A DNA stretch of 6,317 nt from Thiohalospira sp051746205 (GCA_051746205.1 JBNJEU010000084.1:1-6317); one strand, 5' to 3'; counted from the first letter of the stretch, positions 1 through 6,181 are shown. A program made the numbers and translations. Notes: generated from the letters alone by a model not told the origin.

Positions 1-263
1 AGGAAGAGGCCCGGCGCGAGGCCGAGGAACAGGCCCGCCGCGAAGCGGAGGAGCAGGCCCGGCGCGAGGCCGAGGAACAGGCCCGGCGCGAAGCGGAGGA
101 GCAGGCCCGCCGCGAGGCCGAGGAACAGGCCCGGCGCGAGGCGGAGGAACAGGCCCGGCGCGAGGCGGAGGAACAGGCCCGGCGCGAGGCCGAGGAACAG
201 GCCCGCCGCGAGGCGGAGGAAGAGGCCCGCCGCGAGGCGGAGGAAGAGGCTCGGCGCGAGGCG
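1..263 (+). repeat. 24-bp in-frame tandem repeat coding the TolA helix
   Basis: About eleven tandem 24-nt units lie in the tolA frame. The phase used here starts at 24, 48, 72 and so on to 240, and the unit at the window edge is cut by one base. Each unit encodes EE(Q/E)ARREA. The units are protein-identical except that Gln is replaced by Glu in the first visible unit and the last two (216-263). They differ only at a few third codon positions (GAA/GAG, CGC/CGG, GCC/GCG). Units at 120-143 and 144-167 are identical base for base, and the units from 24 to 119 alternate in an A-B-A-B pattern. A diverged twelfth unit (EEALRREM) follows at 264-287. The array continues upstream of the window, so its full copy number is unknown. 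Confidence 0.92.
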
Positions 264-614
264 GAAGAGGCGCTGCGCCGCGAGATGGAGGCCGAGGCGG
301 AACGGCTGGCCGAGCAGCAGGCGGCCCGGGATGCCCGGACCCGTGATCGGTACGTGGCGCGGATCCGCAGCCGCGTGCAGAACAACTGGCGCATTCCGTC
401 CACCGATGTGGCCGATCCGCAAGCGGCGGTGCGGGTGCGCTTGAGCCCCGACGGTCGCGTTCTCACCGTGGAGGTCGTCGAATCCTCCGGCGACGAACAG
501 TTCGATCAGTCACTGGAGCGGGCGGTCCTCCGGGCCTCGCCGCTTCCGGTTCCGGAAGAGAGGGACTTGTTCGACACCTACTTCCGGGAGTTCAATATCG
601 TCTTCAGACCCTGA
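1..614 (+). CDS. tolA: TolA, C-terminal part (5' end outside window)
   Basis: TolA is the inner-membrane-anchored, periplasm-spanning protein of the Tol-Pal system. TolQ/TolR energise it with the proton motive force, and it contacts TolB and Pal through its C-terminal domain. The reading frame is open from the window edge (first complete codon at 3) to TGA at 612-614. The N-terminal membrane anchor and the start lie upstream. Positions 3-347 encode a long charged Ala/Glu/Arg/Gln helix (domain II), much of it an 8-residue repeat. From about 348 the globular domain III begins (YVARIRSRVQNNW), followed by the VRVRLSPDGRV strand and the FNIVFRP end, a TolA/TonB C-terminal fold. This domain has no cysteines, whereas E. 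coli TolA has a disulfide there. The ATG at 285 is an internal Met in the helix, not a start. The stop lies 6 nt before tolB, and tolA-tolB-pal order is the standard arrangement. Confidence 0.93.
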   Translation, partial: EEARREAEEQARREAEEQARREAEEQARREAEEQARREAEEQARREAEEQARREAEEQARREAEEQARREAEEEARREAEEEARREAEEALRREMEAEAERLAEQQAARDARTRDRYVARIRSRVQNNWRIPSTDVADPQAAVRVRLSPDGRVLTVEVVESSGDEQFDQSLERAVLRASPLPVPEERDLFDTYFREFNIVFRP

Positions 615-620
615 CTCGGG

Positions 621-1949
621 ATGACCATGCAAAAGTCGTTACTCCTCATCGCCGCGCTGTTTCTCTGGCCGCTCCAGGGCCTGGCCTCGACCCTGACCAT
701 CGAGGTGAGCGAGGGCGTCAGCGGGGCTCACCCGGTGGCCGTGGTGCCCTTCGAACGGGCCGGCGGCATCGAGCTGGACGGCGCCGGGCCCGACGACGTC
801 GTGGCCACCAACCTGACCCGCAGCGGGCGCTTTTCGCTGATGGAGAGCGACCGCATGCCGGAGCACCCCCATAGTGGTAGCGAGATCGATTTCGACCGCT
901 GGCGCGATGTCGGCATGGACCACGTGGTGGTGGGGCGCATCAGCGACGCCGGCAACGGTCTGCGGGTGCGCTTCCAGGTGTACGACCCGTACCAGGAGGA
1001 GCAGGTCGTCGGCTACAGCTTCCGGGTGCCGCGCAACCAGGTGCGGCGGCTCGGCCACCGCATCGCGGACCTGATCTACGAGGAACTTCTCGGACGGCCC
1101 GGCGCTTTCGGCACCAGCCTCGCCTATGTGCGCACCAGGGAGGACGAGGACGACGAGCGGCGCCACGTGCTCGCGGTGGCCGACGCCGACGGCCACAACG
1201 AGCAGATCATCCTCGACTCCGGCGAGCCGCTGATGTCGCCGGCCTGGGATCCGAACGGCAAGCGGCTGGCCTATGTCTCCTTCGAGCGAGGTCGGCCGCA
1301 GATCTTCCTGCAGACCATCGCCAGTGGCTGGCGCGAACGGCTCGGCGGGGATCGGGAATCCAGCAGTGCGCCGGCCTTTTCCCCCGACGGCGAGCGACTC
1401 GCCTATGTGTCCTCGCGGGACGGTGGGCGCGACATCTACATCATGGACCTGGAGCGCGGTGGCGACCCCATCCGCGTGACCTCGCACTACGCCATCGATA
1501 CCGAACCGGCCTGGCTGCCCGACGGCCGTGAATTGATCTTTACCTCGGATCGCAGCGGTCGGCCCCAGCTCTATCGGGTTGCGCTGGATCAGCGAGGGCG
1601 CCCGGAAGGCTCGCCGCGGCGGATCACCTTCGAGGGGGACTACAATGCCAGTGCCAGCGTCTCCCAGGACGGTCGCCATGTGGCCATGGTCCAGGGTGAG
1701 CAGGGTCGTTTCCGCATCGCCGTGCTGGACATGGAGCGCGGTGCCAGCGAGACCATCGCCGATGTTCGCCAGGGTGAATCGCCGAGCTACGCCCCCAATG
1801 GGGACATGCTCATCTATGCCACCGAGGCCGACGGACGCGGCGTGCTGGAATCGGTTTCCAGCGAGGGACGGGCGCGCCAGCGTCTCGGCCTCGATGTCGG
1901 CAACGTCCGTGAGCCGGCGTGGTCCCCCTTTGACGCCCTGAGACCCTGA
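621..1949 (+). CDS. tolB: TolB, periplasmic beta-propeller of Tol-Pal
   Basis: TolB is the periplasmic partner of Pal and TolA; it shuttles between them as TolA mobilises Pal during outer-membrane constriction. The 442-residue product is near the family's usual length. Residues 1-22 form a signal peptide (Lys5, hydrophobic core LLLIAALFLWPLQG, cleavage near GLA|S). The mature N-terminus (TLTIEVSEGVSGAHPVAVVPF) matches the start of the TolB alpha/beta domain, to about residue 160. A six-bladed propeller follows, with repeated (P/A)xxSPDG-x-xLAYVS-type motifs near residues 204-219, 250-265, 294-309, 345-357, 387-400 and 431-436 (EPAWSPF). It starts 6 nt after tolA and ends 16 nt before pal. ATG 621 has little Shine-Dalgarno sequence. 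A second in-frame ATG at 627 has GGGA (618-621) 5 nt upstream and could be the true start; both give a workable signal peptide. Confidence 0.96.
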   Translation: MTMQKSLLLIAALFLWPLQGLASTLTIEVSEGVSGAHPVAVVPFERAGGIELDGAGPDDVVATNLTRSGRFSLMESDRMPEHPHSGSEIDFDRWRDVGMDHVVVGRISDAGNGLRVRFQVYDPYQEEQVVGYSFRVPRNQVRRLGHRIADLIYEELLGRPGAFGTSLAYVRTREDEDDERRHVLAVADADGHNEQIILDSGEPLMSPAWDPNGKRLAYVSFERGRPQIFLQTIASGWRERLGGDRESSSAPAFSPDGERLAYVSSRDGGRDIYIMDLERGGDPIRVTSHYAIDTEPAWLPDGRELIFTSDRSGRPQLYRVALDQRGRPEGSPRRITFEGDYNASASVSQDGRHVAMVQGEQGRFRIAVLDMERGASETIADVRQGESPSYAPNGDMLIYATEADGRGVLESVSSEGRARQRLGLDVGNVREPAWSPFDALRP

Positions 1950-1965
1950 ACAGAGAGTACTGAAC

Positions 1966-2574
1966 ATGGAAAGCGGAATGACACCTCGTATCACTGCCAT
2001 CGGGCTTGTACTGGCCATCGCCCTGCTGCTGGCCGCCTGTGCCACCACGGAGGACCAGCGCCGCCCCGACGGGACTTCGGCAACGGAGTCCGACGAGCCG
2101 GCGGAGGTCGAAGAGAGCGCGGAAGCGGAAGCGGAAGACGAAGAGGAGGACGTGCGCACCGTCGGCGTGGCCGAGCGCTACGGCTTCGACGGCCAGAGCT
2201 TCGAGGAGGCGCTGGAGGACGAGGAGAGCCTGGTGGGCACTCGCACCATCTACTTCGAGTTCGACAGCGACACGATCCGCGAGGAGTTCGAGGAGGTGCT
2301 CAAGGCCCACGCCGCCTTCCTCGGTGAGCACCCGGAGGCCGAGTTGATCCTCGAGGGCCACACCGACGAGCGCGGCAGCCGTGAATACAACCTCGGGCTC
2401 GGCGAGCGCCGCGCCCGGGCGGTTCTGGAGGTGCTGGAGTTCAACGGCGCCGACAGCAGCCGCATCGACGTGGTCAGCTTCGGTGAGGAGCGTCCGGCCG
2501 CGCGCGGCAGTGGCGAGGAGGTCTGGAGCCTGAACCGCCGCGTTGAACTGCTGTACATGGGAGTGGATCGATGA
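1966..2574 (+). CDS. pal: Pal, peptidoglycan-associated lipoprotein
   Basis: Pal is an outer-membrane lipoprotein that binds peptidoglycan and tethers the outer membrane to the wall, forming the distal end of Tol-Pal. Counting from ATG 1966 (202 residues), the lipobox LAAC places the lipidated Cys at residue 25. Ala follows at +2, so outer-membrane sorting by Lol is expected. Residues about 38-70 are an unusually acidic linker. The OmpA-like domain runs from about 93 to 199, with YFEFDSD, LEGHTDERG, LGERRA, SFGEERP and NRRVEL motifs. Asp134 and Arg149 sit where OmpA-type domains bind diaminopimelate. The start is uncertain. ATG 1966 has AGAGAG (1952-1957) 8 nt upstream. ATG 1978 has GGAAAG (1968-1973) 4 nt upstream and gives a more typical basic n-region (MTPRIT) without the leading Glu. 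The 3' end overlaps cpoB by 4 nt. The protein is longer than E. coli Pal (173 residues), mainly because of the acidic linker. Confidence 0.96.
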   Translation: MESGMTPRITAIGLVLAIALLLAACATTEDQRRPDGTSATESDEPAEVEESAEAEAEDEEEDVRTVGVAERYGFDGQSFEEALEDEESLVGTRTIYFEFDSDTIREEFEEVLKAHAAFLGEHPEAELILEGHTDERGSREYNLGLGERRARAVLEVLEFNGADSSRIDVVSFGEERPAARGSGEEVWSLNRRVELLYMGVDR

Positions 2575-3395
2575 AAACGAGTTGTATCCGCGGAATCGTC
2601 CTGCTGGGTCTGCTGTTCACCGTCTCGGTGCAGGCCCAGGAAGAGCCCCGGGAACCCGACAGCCCCGAGGCCCCCGAACGGCCCGAGCTGGAACGGGGGA
2701 TCGAGGAACGGCTGGAGCGCGTGGAGCGGATCGTGGAGAGCCGCGCGCTGCGCCGGATGAGCAGCCAGATCGACGACCTGCGGCGCGAGGTGCAGGAGCT
2801 GCGCGGCACTACCGAGGAACTGGAGAACCGTCTGGAGCGTCAGTCCGGACGCATGAGCGATCTCTACAATGACCTGGACCGGCGGATGGTCGACGTCGAG
2901 CGGCGCAGCCGCCGCGCGGCCCCGGAGACCTCCGATGTGCCGTTGGTGGAGACCGGCGACGGCGGCGAGCGCGAGGCCTATCGCGAGGCCTTCGAACTCC
3001 TGCGCGAACTGCGCTACGAAGACGCCGTGGACGCCTTCAAGGAGTTCCTGGATGAGCATCCCGATGGGCGTTACGCCCACACCGCCCGCTACTGGCTGGC
3101 CGAGGGCGAGTACGCGCAGCGTCACTTCGAACGCGCCATCGAGCACTACGAGGCGGTGCTGGAGCACCATCCGGACAGTCCCCGCGCGGCCGAGGCCTAT
3201 CTGAAGATCGCCTACAGCCACGACGAACTCGGCAATCGCGACGAGGCCCGCCGGGTCGCCGAGGAGCTGATCTCCGCCTATCCCGATACCACCGAGGCCA
3301 ACCAGGCCGAACGGCTGCTGCGTGCCATCCGCGAGGCCGAGCAGACGGAAGAAGCGGGGGACGAGGACGACGAGGCGGGCGACGCGGACGCATGA
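2571..3395 (+). CDS. cpoB: CpoB/YbgF, periplasmic coiled-coil TPR protein of Tol-Pal
   Basis: In E. coli CpoB links Tol-Pal outer-membrane constriction to septal peptidoglycan synthesis by PBP1B. This 274-residue product has a signal peptide (residues 1-22, cleavage VQA|QEE). A charged segment follows, then a heptad-rich coiled coil at about 42-115 (IDDLRREVQELRGTTEELENR) that would trimerise as in known YbgF proteins. A short linker leads to three TPR units at about 134-165, 168-203 and 206-240, with signatures such as AYREAFELLRELRYEDAVDAF and YWLAEGEYAQRHFERAIEHY. The last 20 or so residues are strongly acidic (EEAGDEDDEAGDADA) and fall outside the TPR fold. The start ATG overlaps the pal stop (ATGA at 2571-2574), with GGGAG (2559-2563) 7 nt upstream. 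The 3' end overlaps queE by 4 nt. Position immediately after pal is the usual one for this family. Confidence 0.94.
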   Translation: MKTSCIRGIVLLGLLFTVSVQAQEEPREPDSPEAPERPELERGIEERLERVERIVESRALRRMSSQIDDLRREVQELRGTTEELENRLERQSGRMSDLYNDLDRRMVDVERRSRRAAPETSDVPLVETGDGGEREAYREAFELLRELRYEDAVDAFKEFLDEHPDGRYAHTARYWLAEGEYAQRHFERAIEHYEAVLEHHPDSPRAAEAYLKIAYSHDELGNRDEARRVAEELISAYPDTTEANQAERLLRAIREAEQTEEAGDEDDEAGDADA

Positions 3396-4078
3396 CCCCG
3401 GCTCAACCTCTGCGCCGGGCCGGTTCGGTAACGGAGCCCCGGCCCCTGCGGATCACCGAGGTCTTCTGCTCCCTGCAGGGGGAAGGGCTCAGCGTCGGCC
3501 GACCCACGGTCTTCGTGCGCCTGACCGGTTGCCCGCTGCGCTGCCGGTACTGTGATACCGCCTACGCCTTTACCGGCGGCACCGTGTGGCAGCCGGACGA
3601 GCTGATGGCGGCGGTGGCCGGCTACGGCGTGGCCCATGTCACCGTGACCGGCGGTGAACCTCTGGCGCAGCCGGGCTGCTCGGCGCTGGTGGAGCACCTG
3701 TGCGACGCCGGCTACCGCGTCTCCGTGGAGACCAGCGGCGCCCTGGACATCGGCGGCATCGACCGGCGCGCCAGCCGGGTGGTGGACTTCAAAACGCCGT
3801 CTTCCGGCGAGTTCGGGCGCAACCACTGGGAGAACGTGGCCCATCTCGGCGAGAACGACCAGGTGAAGTTCGTCGTCGGCGATCGCGCCGATTACGAGTG
3901 GGCGCGCGACTGGATGCTGGAACAGGGTCTTCCCGGGCGCTGCGAGGTGCTCTTTTCCCCGGTCCACGAGACCCTGGCGCCGCGAACCCTGGCCGACTGG
4001 ATGGTGGCCGACCGGTTGCCGGCGCGCTTCCAGATCCAGCTGCACAAGCTCCTCTGGGGCGAGGAGCCGGGGCGGTGA
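3392..4078 (+). CDS. queE: QueE, 7-carboxy-7-deazaguanine synthase (radical SAM)
   Basis: QueE is a cytoplasmic radical-SAM enzyme that rearranges 6-carboxy-tetrahydropterin into 7-carboxy-7-deazaguanine, the step before QueC in preQ0/queuosine synthesis. The 228-residue protein shows the family landmarks in order: ITEVFCSLQGEG (21-32), the radical-SAM cluster motif CPLRCRYCDT with Cys47, Cys51 and Cys54 (CX3CX2C), TGGEP (86-90) for SAM binding, VETSG (112-116), DFKTPSSGE (132-140), and the C-terminal QLHKLLW (216-222). About 18 residues precede the conserved start of the fold. ATG 3392 is kept because no other standard start codon lies between it and the core. It overlaps the cpoB stop (ATGA), and no clear Shine-Dalgarno is seen, so translation probably depends on coupling to cpoB. 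All catalytic residues I can check are present. Confidence 0.96.
   Translation: MTPAQPLRRAGSVTEPRPLRITEVFCSLQGEGLSVGRPTVFVRLTGCPLRCRYCDTAYAFTGGTVWQPDELMAAVAGYGVAHVTVTGGEPLAQPGCSALVEHLCDAGYRVSVETSGALDIGGIDRRASRVVDFKTPSSGEFGRNHWENVAHLGENDQVKFVVGDRADYEWARDWMLEQGLPGRCEVLFSPVHETLAPRTLADWMVADRLPARFQIQLHKLLWGEEPGR
4061..4066 (+). promoter_or_regulatory. Ribosome binding site deciding the queC start
   Basis: GAGGAG lies inside the 3' end of queE, 8 nt before GTG 4075. It is a near-consensus Shine-Dalgarno at good distance. It supports the short GTG-initiated QueC over any upstream start in the same frame. Confidence 0.75.
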
Positions 4079-4758
4079 GCGCGCCGCGCGCCGTGGTCCT
4101 CCTCTCCGGGGGGCTCGATTCGGCCACCGCCCTGGCCATGGCCCGGGACGAGGGATTCGACTGCTACGCCCTCTCCTTCGACTACGGTCAGCGCCACCGC
4201 TGCGAGCTCGAGGCGGCAGCGAGCCTGGCGCGCCAGATCGGAGCGGTCGAACACCGAACCCTGAGGCTCGATCTCGGTCAGCTGGGTGGTTCGGCCCTGA
4301 CCGATCCCGCCATCGACGTGCCCGAGGGCGGGGGGACGGGGATCCCGACCACCTATGTCCCGGCGCGCAACACCGTCTTCCTCTCCATGGCGCTGGCCTG
4401 GGCCGAGGTCCTGGGCGCGTGGGACCTGGTCATCGGCGCCAACGCCGTGGACTACTCCGGCTATCCCGACTGCCGCCCCGCCTTCATCGAGGCCTTCGAG
4501 GCGATGGCCAATCAGGCGCTCAAGGCGACGGTGGAAGGGTCGGGCCGGATCCGGGTCCGGGCGCCGCTGATGGCGTTGAGCAAGGGGGCCATCATTGCCG
4601 AGGGGAGCCGGCTCGGGGTGGATTACAGGCTGACCGTCTCCTGCTACGACCCGGACGAACGAGGGCGGGCCTGCGGTCGCTGCGACAGCTGCCGACTGCG
4701 GGCCCGGGGCTTCGTCGAGGCCGGCGTGGCCGATCCCACCATCTACCGACCGGAATAG
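4075..4758 (+). CDS. queC: QueC, 7-cyano-7-deazaguanine (preQ0) synthase
   Basis: QueC uses ATP and ammonia to convert 7-carboxy-7-deazaguanine into preQ0, the precursor for queuosine in tRNA. The start is GTG 4075, which overlaps the queE stop (GTGA) and has GAGGAG (4061-4066) 8 nt upstream. It gives 227 residues, the usual family length. The ATP-pyrophosphatase P-loop SGGLDS lies at residues 11-16. The conserved SFDYGQRH follows at 34-41, then YVPARNTVFLSMALAWAE (94-111) and GANAVDYSGYPDCRP (121-135). The zinc-binding cysteines are Cys190, Cys200, Cys203 and Cys206 (SCY...CGRCDSC). The frame is open further upstream, back to about 3700, but that part lies inside queE and looks like out-of-frame translation (Arg/Gly/Pro-rich), so it is excluded. 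queE and queC are adjacent steps; no queD or queF is in the window. Confidence 0.96.
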   Translation: MSAPRAVVLLSGGLDSATALAMARDEGFDCYALSFDYGQRHRCELEAAASLARQIGAVEHRTLRLDLGQLGGSALTDPAIDVPEGGGTGIPTTYVPARNTVFLSMALAWAEVLGAWDLVIGANAVDYSGYPDCRPAFIEAFEAMANQALKATVEGSGRIRVRAPLMALSKGAIIAEGSRLGVDYRLTVSCYDPDERGRACGRCDSCRLRARGFVEAGVADPTIYRPE

Positions 4759-4765
4759 CCGGCGG

Positions 4766-4794
4766 TGGCGGCTTCCGGGGGCGGTGCGTATAAT
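4766..4794 (+). promoter_or_regulatory. Probable sigma-70 promoter for the YeeE/YedE transporter gene
   Basis: A perfect TATAAT -10 hexamer sits at 4789-4794 in otherwise very GC-rich DNA, between queC and the transporter gene. The -35 region at 17-nt spacing (TGGCGG, 4766-4771) is poor, so strength may depend on an activator or on the -10 alone. Transcription would start near 4801 and give a leader of about 110 nt. It implies that the transporter is expressed separately from the tol/que block. No convincing terminator is seen after queC, so read-through is also possible. Confidence 0.6.
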
Positions 4795-4800
4795 CGCGTG

Positions 4801-4909
4801 CGGTGCTCGCGACGCAGCGCGCCGACGATTACAGAAGGGGAGCCGTATCCCGGCGCCGGGACATCGGATCGGGCTACCCCACGACATCCGAGCGGTGGAG
4901 GATTACAAC
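4801..4909 (+). other. Structured 5' leader of the transporter gene
   Basis: The untranslated stretch between the predicted transcription start and ATG 4910 can form three local hairpins. The first pairs CGGTGC (4801-4806) with GCGCCG (4819-4824), including one G-U pair. The second is the perfect 14-nt palindrome TCCCGGCGCCGGGA (4848-4861), which as RNA is a five-pair stem with a GCGC tetraloop. The third pairs TCGGAT (4864-4869) with ATCCGA (4886-4891) and has an inner GGG/CCC helix (4871-4879), ending just before the Shine-Dalgarno. As DNA, the palindrome could instead be an operator. I do not recognise a known riboswitch class, and no function is claimed. Confidence 0.45.
4897..4902 (+). 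promoter_or_regulatory. Strong ribosome binding site deciding the transporter start
   Basis: GGAGGA lies 7 nt before ATG 4910. This fixes the start at MLFESF and excludes the upstream in-frame GTG at 4784, which overlaps the -10 box and would add 42 non-membrane residues. Confidence 0.85.
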
Positions 4910-6181
4910 ATGCTGTTTGAAAGCTTTGCTTCCGCCGCGGCGACCATTCTCTGGGTGACGTTCGTCCTCGCCCTGATCATGGGAGCCGTGGCCAACAAGA
5001 CGAATTTCTGCACCATGGGGGCCGTTTCCGACTGGGTCAACATGGGTGACACGAGTCGCATGCGTGCCTGGTTGCTGGCCATCGCCGTGGCGATGCTCGG
5101 TGTGGTCATCTTCGAGTTTTCCGGGACCCTGTCGGCGGAGAGTTCCTTCCCGCCGTACCGCATGGGCAACTTCAACTGGCTCGGCCACGTTCTGGGCGGC
5201 TTCCTGTTCGGCATCGGCATGACCTGGGCCTCCGGCTGCGGCAACAAGACGCTGGTGCGCATCGGCGGCGGCAACATCAAGTCGCTCATGGTGTTCGTGA
5301 TCATCGGCTTCATCGCATACTGGCTCACCAGCCCGCAGCCGGTCTTCGGCACCGAGCTGACCGCCAACCAGATCTTCCTGAGCTGGACCAACAATGTCGC
5401 CATCGGCTTCGAAAACGGCCAGGACCTCGGTTCCATCGTCGCCGGCGCCGAGGGGGCGAACACCGCCCGGCTGATCATCGGCCTGGTCCTCGGCCTCGGT
5501 CTGCTGGCCTTCATCTTCAAGGCCGCCGACTTCCGCGCCGGTTTCGACAACATCCTTGGTGGCCTGGTGATCGGTGCCGCAGTGGTCGGTGCCTGGTGGA
5601 TCACGAGCACGGTTCAGATCGAGGACATGGGTTCCACCTACGAGCCGACCGAGTACCTGGCCGAGTGGGACTTCCTGGGTGAACCGGGCGAACCGCGTCC
5701 GGCCGACGAGATGCGCTACTGGAACAACCAGTCGTTCACCTTCATCTCGCCGATGGGTCAGAGCTACGGCTATGCCACCAACGGGTTCGACCGCACCATG
5801 GTCTACTTCGGCGTCATGGCCGTGGCCGGTGTGGTCCTGGGCTCCCTGCTGTGGGCGCTGATCTCGCGCAACTTCCGCATCGAGTGGTTCTCGTCCTGGT
5901 CGGATTTCAGGAATCACTTCTTCGGCGCGATCCTCATGGGGGTCGGAGGCGTCTGGGCCATGGGCTGCACCATCGGCCAGGGCATCACCGGGATCTCCAC
6001 CCTGGCGCTGGGCGGCTTCGTGACCTTCGCCTTCATCGTCTTCGGCGCGGCGCTGACCATGAAGATGCAGTACTACAGGCTGCTGTACGAAGAGGAGGCC
6101 ACCTTCCAGGCCGCACTGGTGACCAGCCTGGTGGACATGCGCCTGCTGCCGAGCGGCATGCGCAAGCTCGAAGCCCTGTAG
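4910..6181 (+). CDS. YeeE/YedE-family sulfur-compound membrane transporter
   Basis: This is a 423-residue polytopic inner-membrane protein of the YeeE/YedE (Sulf_transp) family. A characterised member, YeeE, imports thiosulfate by relaying it along conserved cysteines. The three signature cysteines are present: Cys34 in NFCTMGAVSDW, Cys110 in WASGCGNKTLVRIGGGN, and Cys353 in AMGCTIGQGITGISTLALG. The two GC-containing motifs mark the internally duplicated halves. Hydrophobic segments lie near residues 12-28, 53-71, 88-108, 123-139, 187-206, 213-232, 296-318, 334-352 and 361-387, so about nine helices plus re-entrant loops. Two long hydrophilic loops interrupt the membrane part, at about 140-186 and 233-293. 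No TusA/YeeD, SirA-like or rhodanese partner lies beside it, so the substrate (thiosulfate, another sulfur species, or selenium-related) cannot be assigned. It follows its own promoter and leader and ends before a terminator, so it is probably a single-gene unit. The product is much less charged than the Tol-Pal proteins, as expected for a membrane protein. Confidence 0.9.
   Translation: MLFESFASAAATILWVTFVLALIMGAVANKTNFCTMGAVSDWVNMGDTSRMRAWLLAIAVAMLGVVIFEFSGTLSAESSFPPYRMGNFNWLGHVLGGFLFGIGMTWASGCGNKTLVRIGGGNIKSLMVFVIIGFIAYWLTSPQPVFGTELTANQIFLSWTNNVAIGFENGQDLGSIVAGAEGANTARLIIGLVLGLGLLAFIFKAADFRAGFDNILGGLVIGAAVVGAWWITSTVQIEDMGSTYEPTEYLAEWDFLGEPGEPRPADEMRYWNNQSFTFISPMGQSYGYATNGFDRTMVYFGVMAVAGVVLGSLLWALISRNFRIEWFSSWSDFRNHFFGAILMGVGGVWAMGCTIGQGITGISTLALGGFVTFAFIVFGAALTMKMQYYRLLYEEEATFQAALVTSLVDMRLLPSGMRKLEAL

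Noticed and set aside
1..263. CRISPR array or non-coding minisatellite at the left edge
   Set aside because: The repeats are directly adjacent without spacers and stay in frame with the TolA C-terminal domain. They are protein-coding.
285..614. A separate small gene starting at ATG 285
   Set aside because: The frame is open well upstream, the helix continues unbroken through this Met, and there is no proper ribosome binding site. It is the interior of tolA.
639..2159. A 506-codon open frame on the minus strand across tolB and pal
   Set aside because: It is the mirror of strongly coding GC-rich genes. The product is low-complexity and His/Gly/Val/Ala-rich with no recognisable family, and the forward genes are certain.
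3700..4074. N-terminal extension of queC by an upstream in-frame start
   Set aside because: This stretch lies within queE in another frame and encodes Arg/Gly-rich nonsense. GTG 4075 has a proper Shine-Dalgarno and gives the normal QueC length.
4750..4778. Terminator after queC formed by CCGGAA (4750-4755) and TTCCGG (4773-4778)
   Set aside because: The stem overlaps the queC stop, has an internal bulge and a long loop, and is followed by GGGGCGG, not T residues.
3892..4887. A 331-codon minus-strand open frame over queE and queC
   Set aside because: It is antisense to two well-supported enzymes with catalytic motifs. It is Arg/Gly/Pro-rich and resembles no family.
4784..4909. N-terminal extension of the transporter from GTG 4784
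   Set aside because: The start would overlap the TATAAT box. The added residues are basic and non-conserved in look, and GGAGGA sits 7 nt before ATG 4910.
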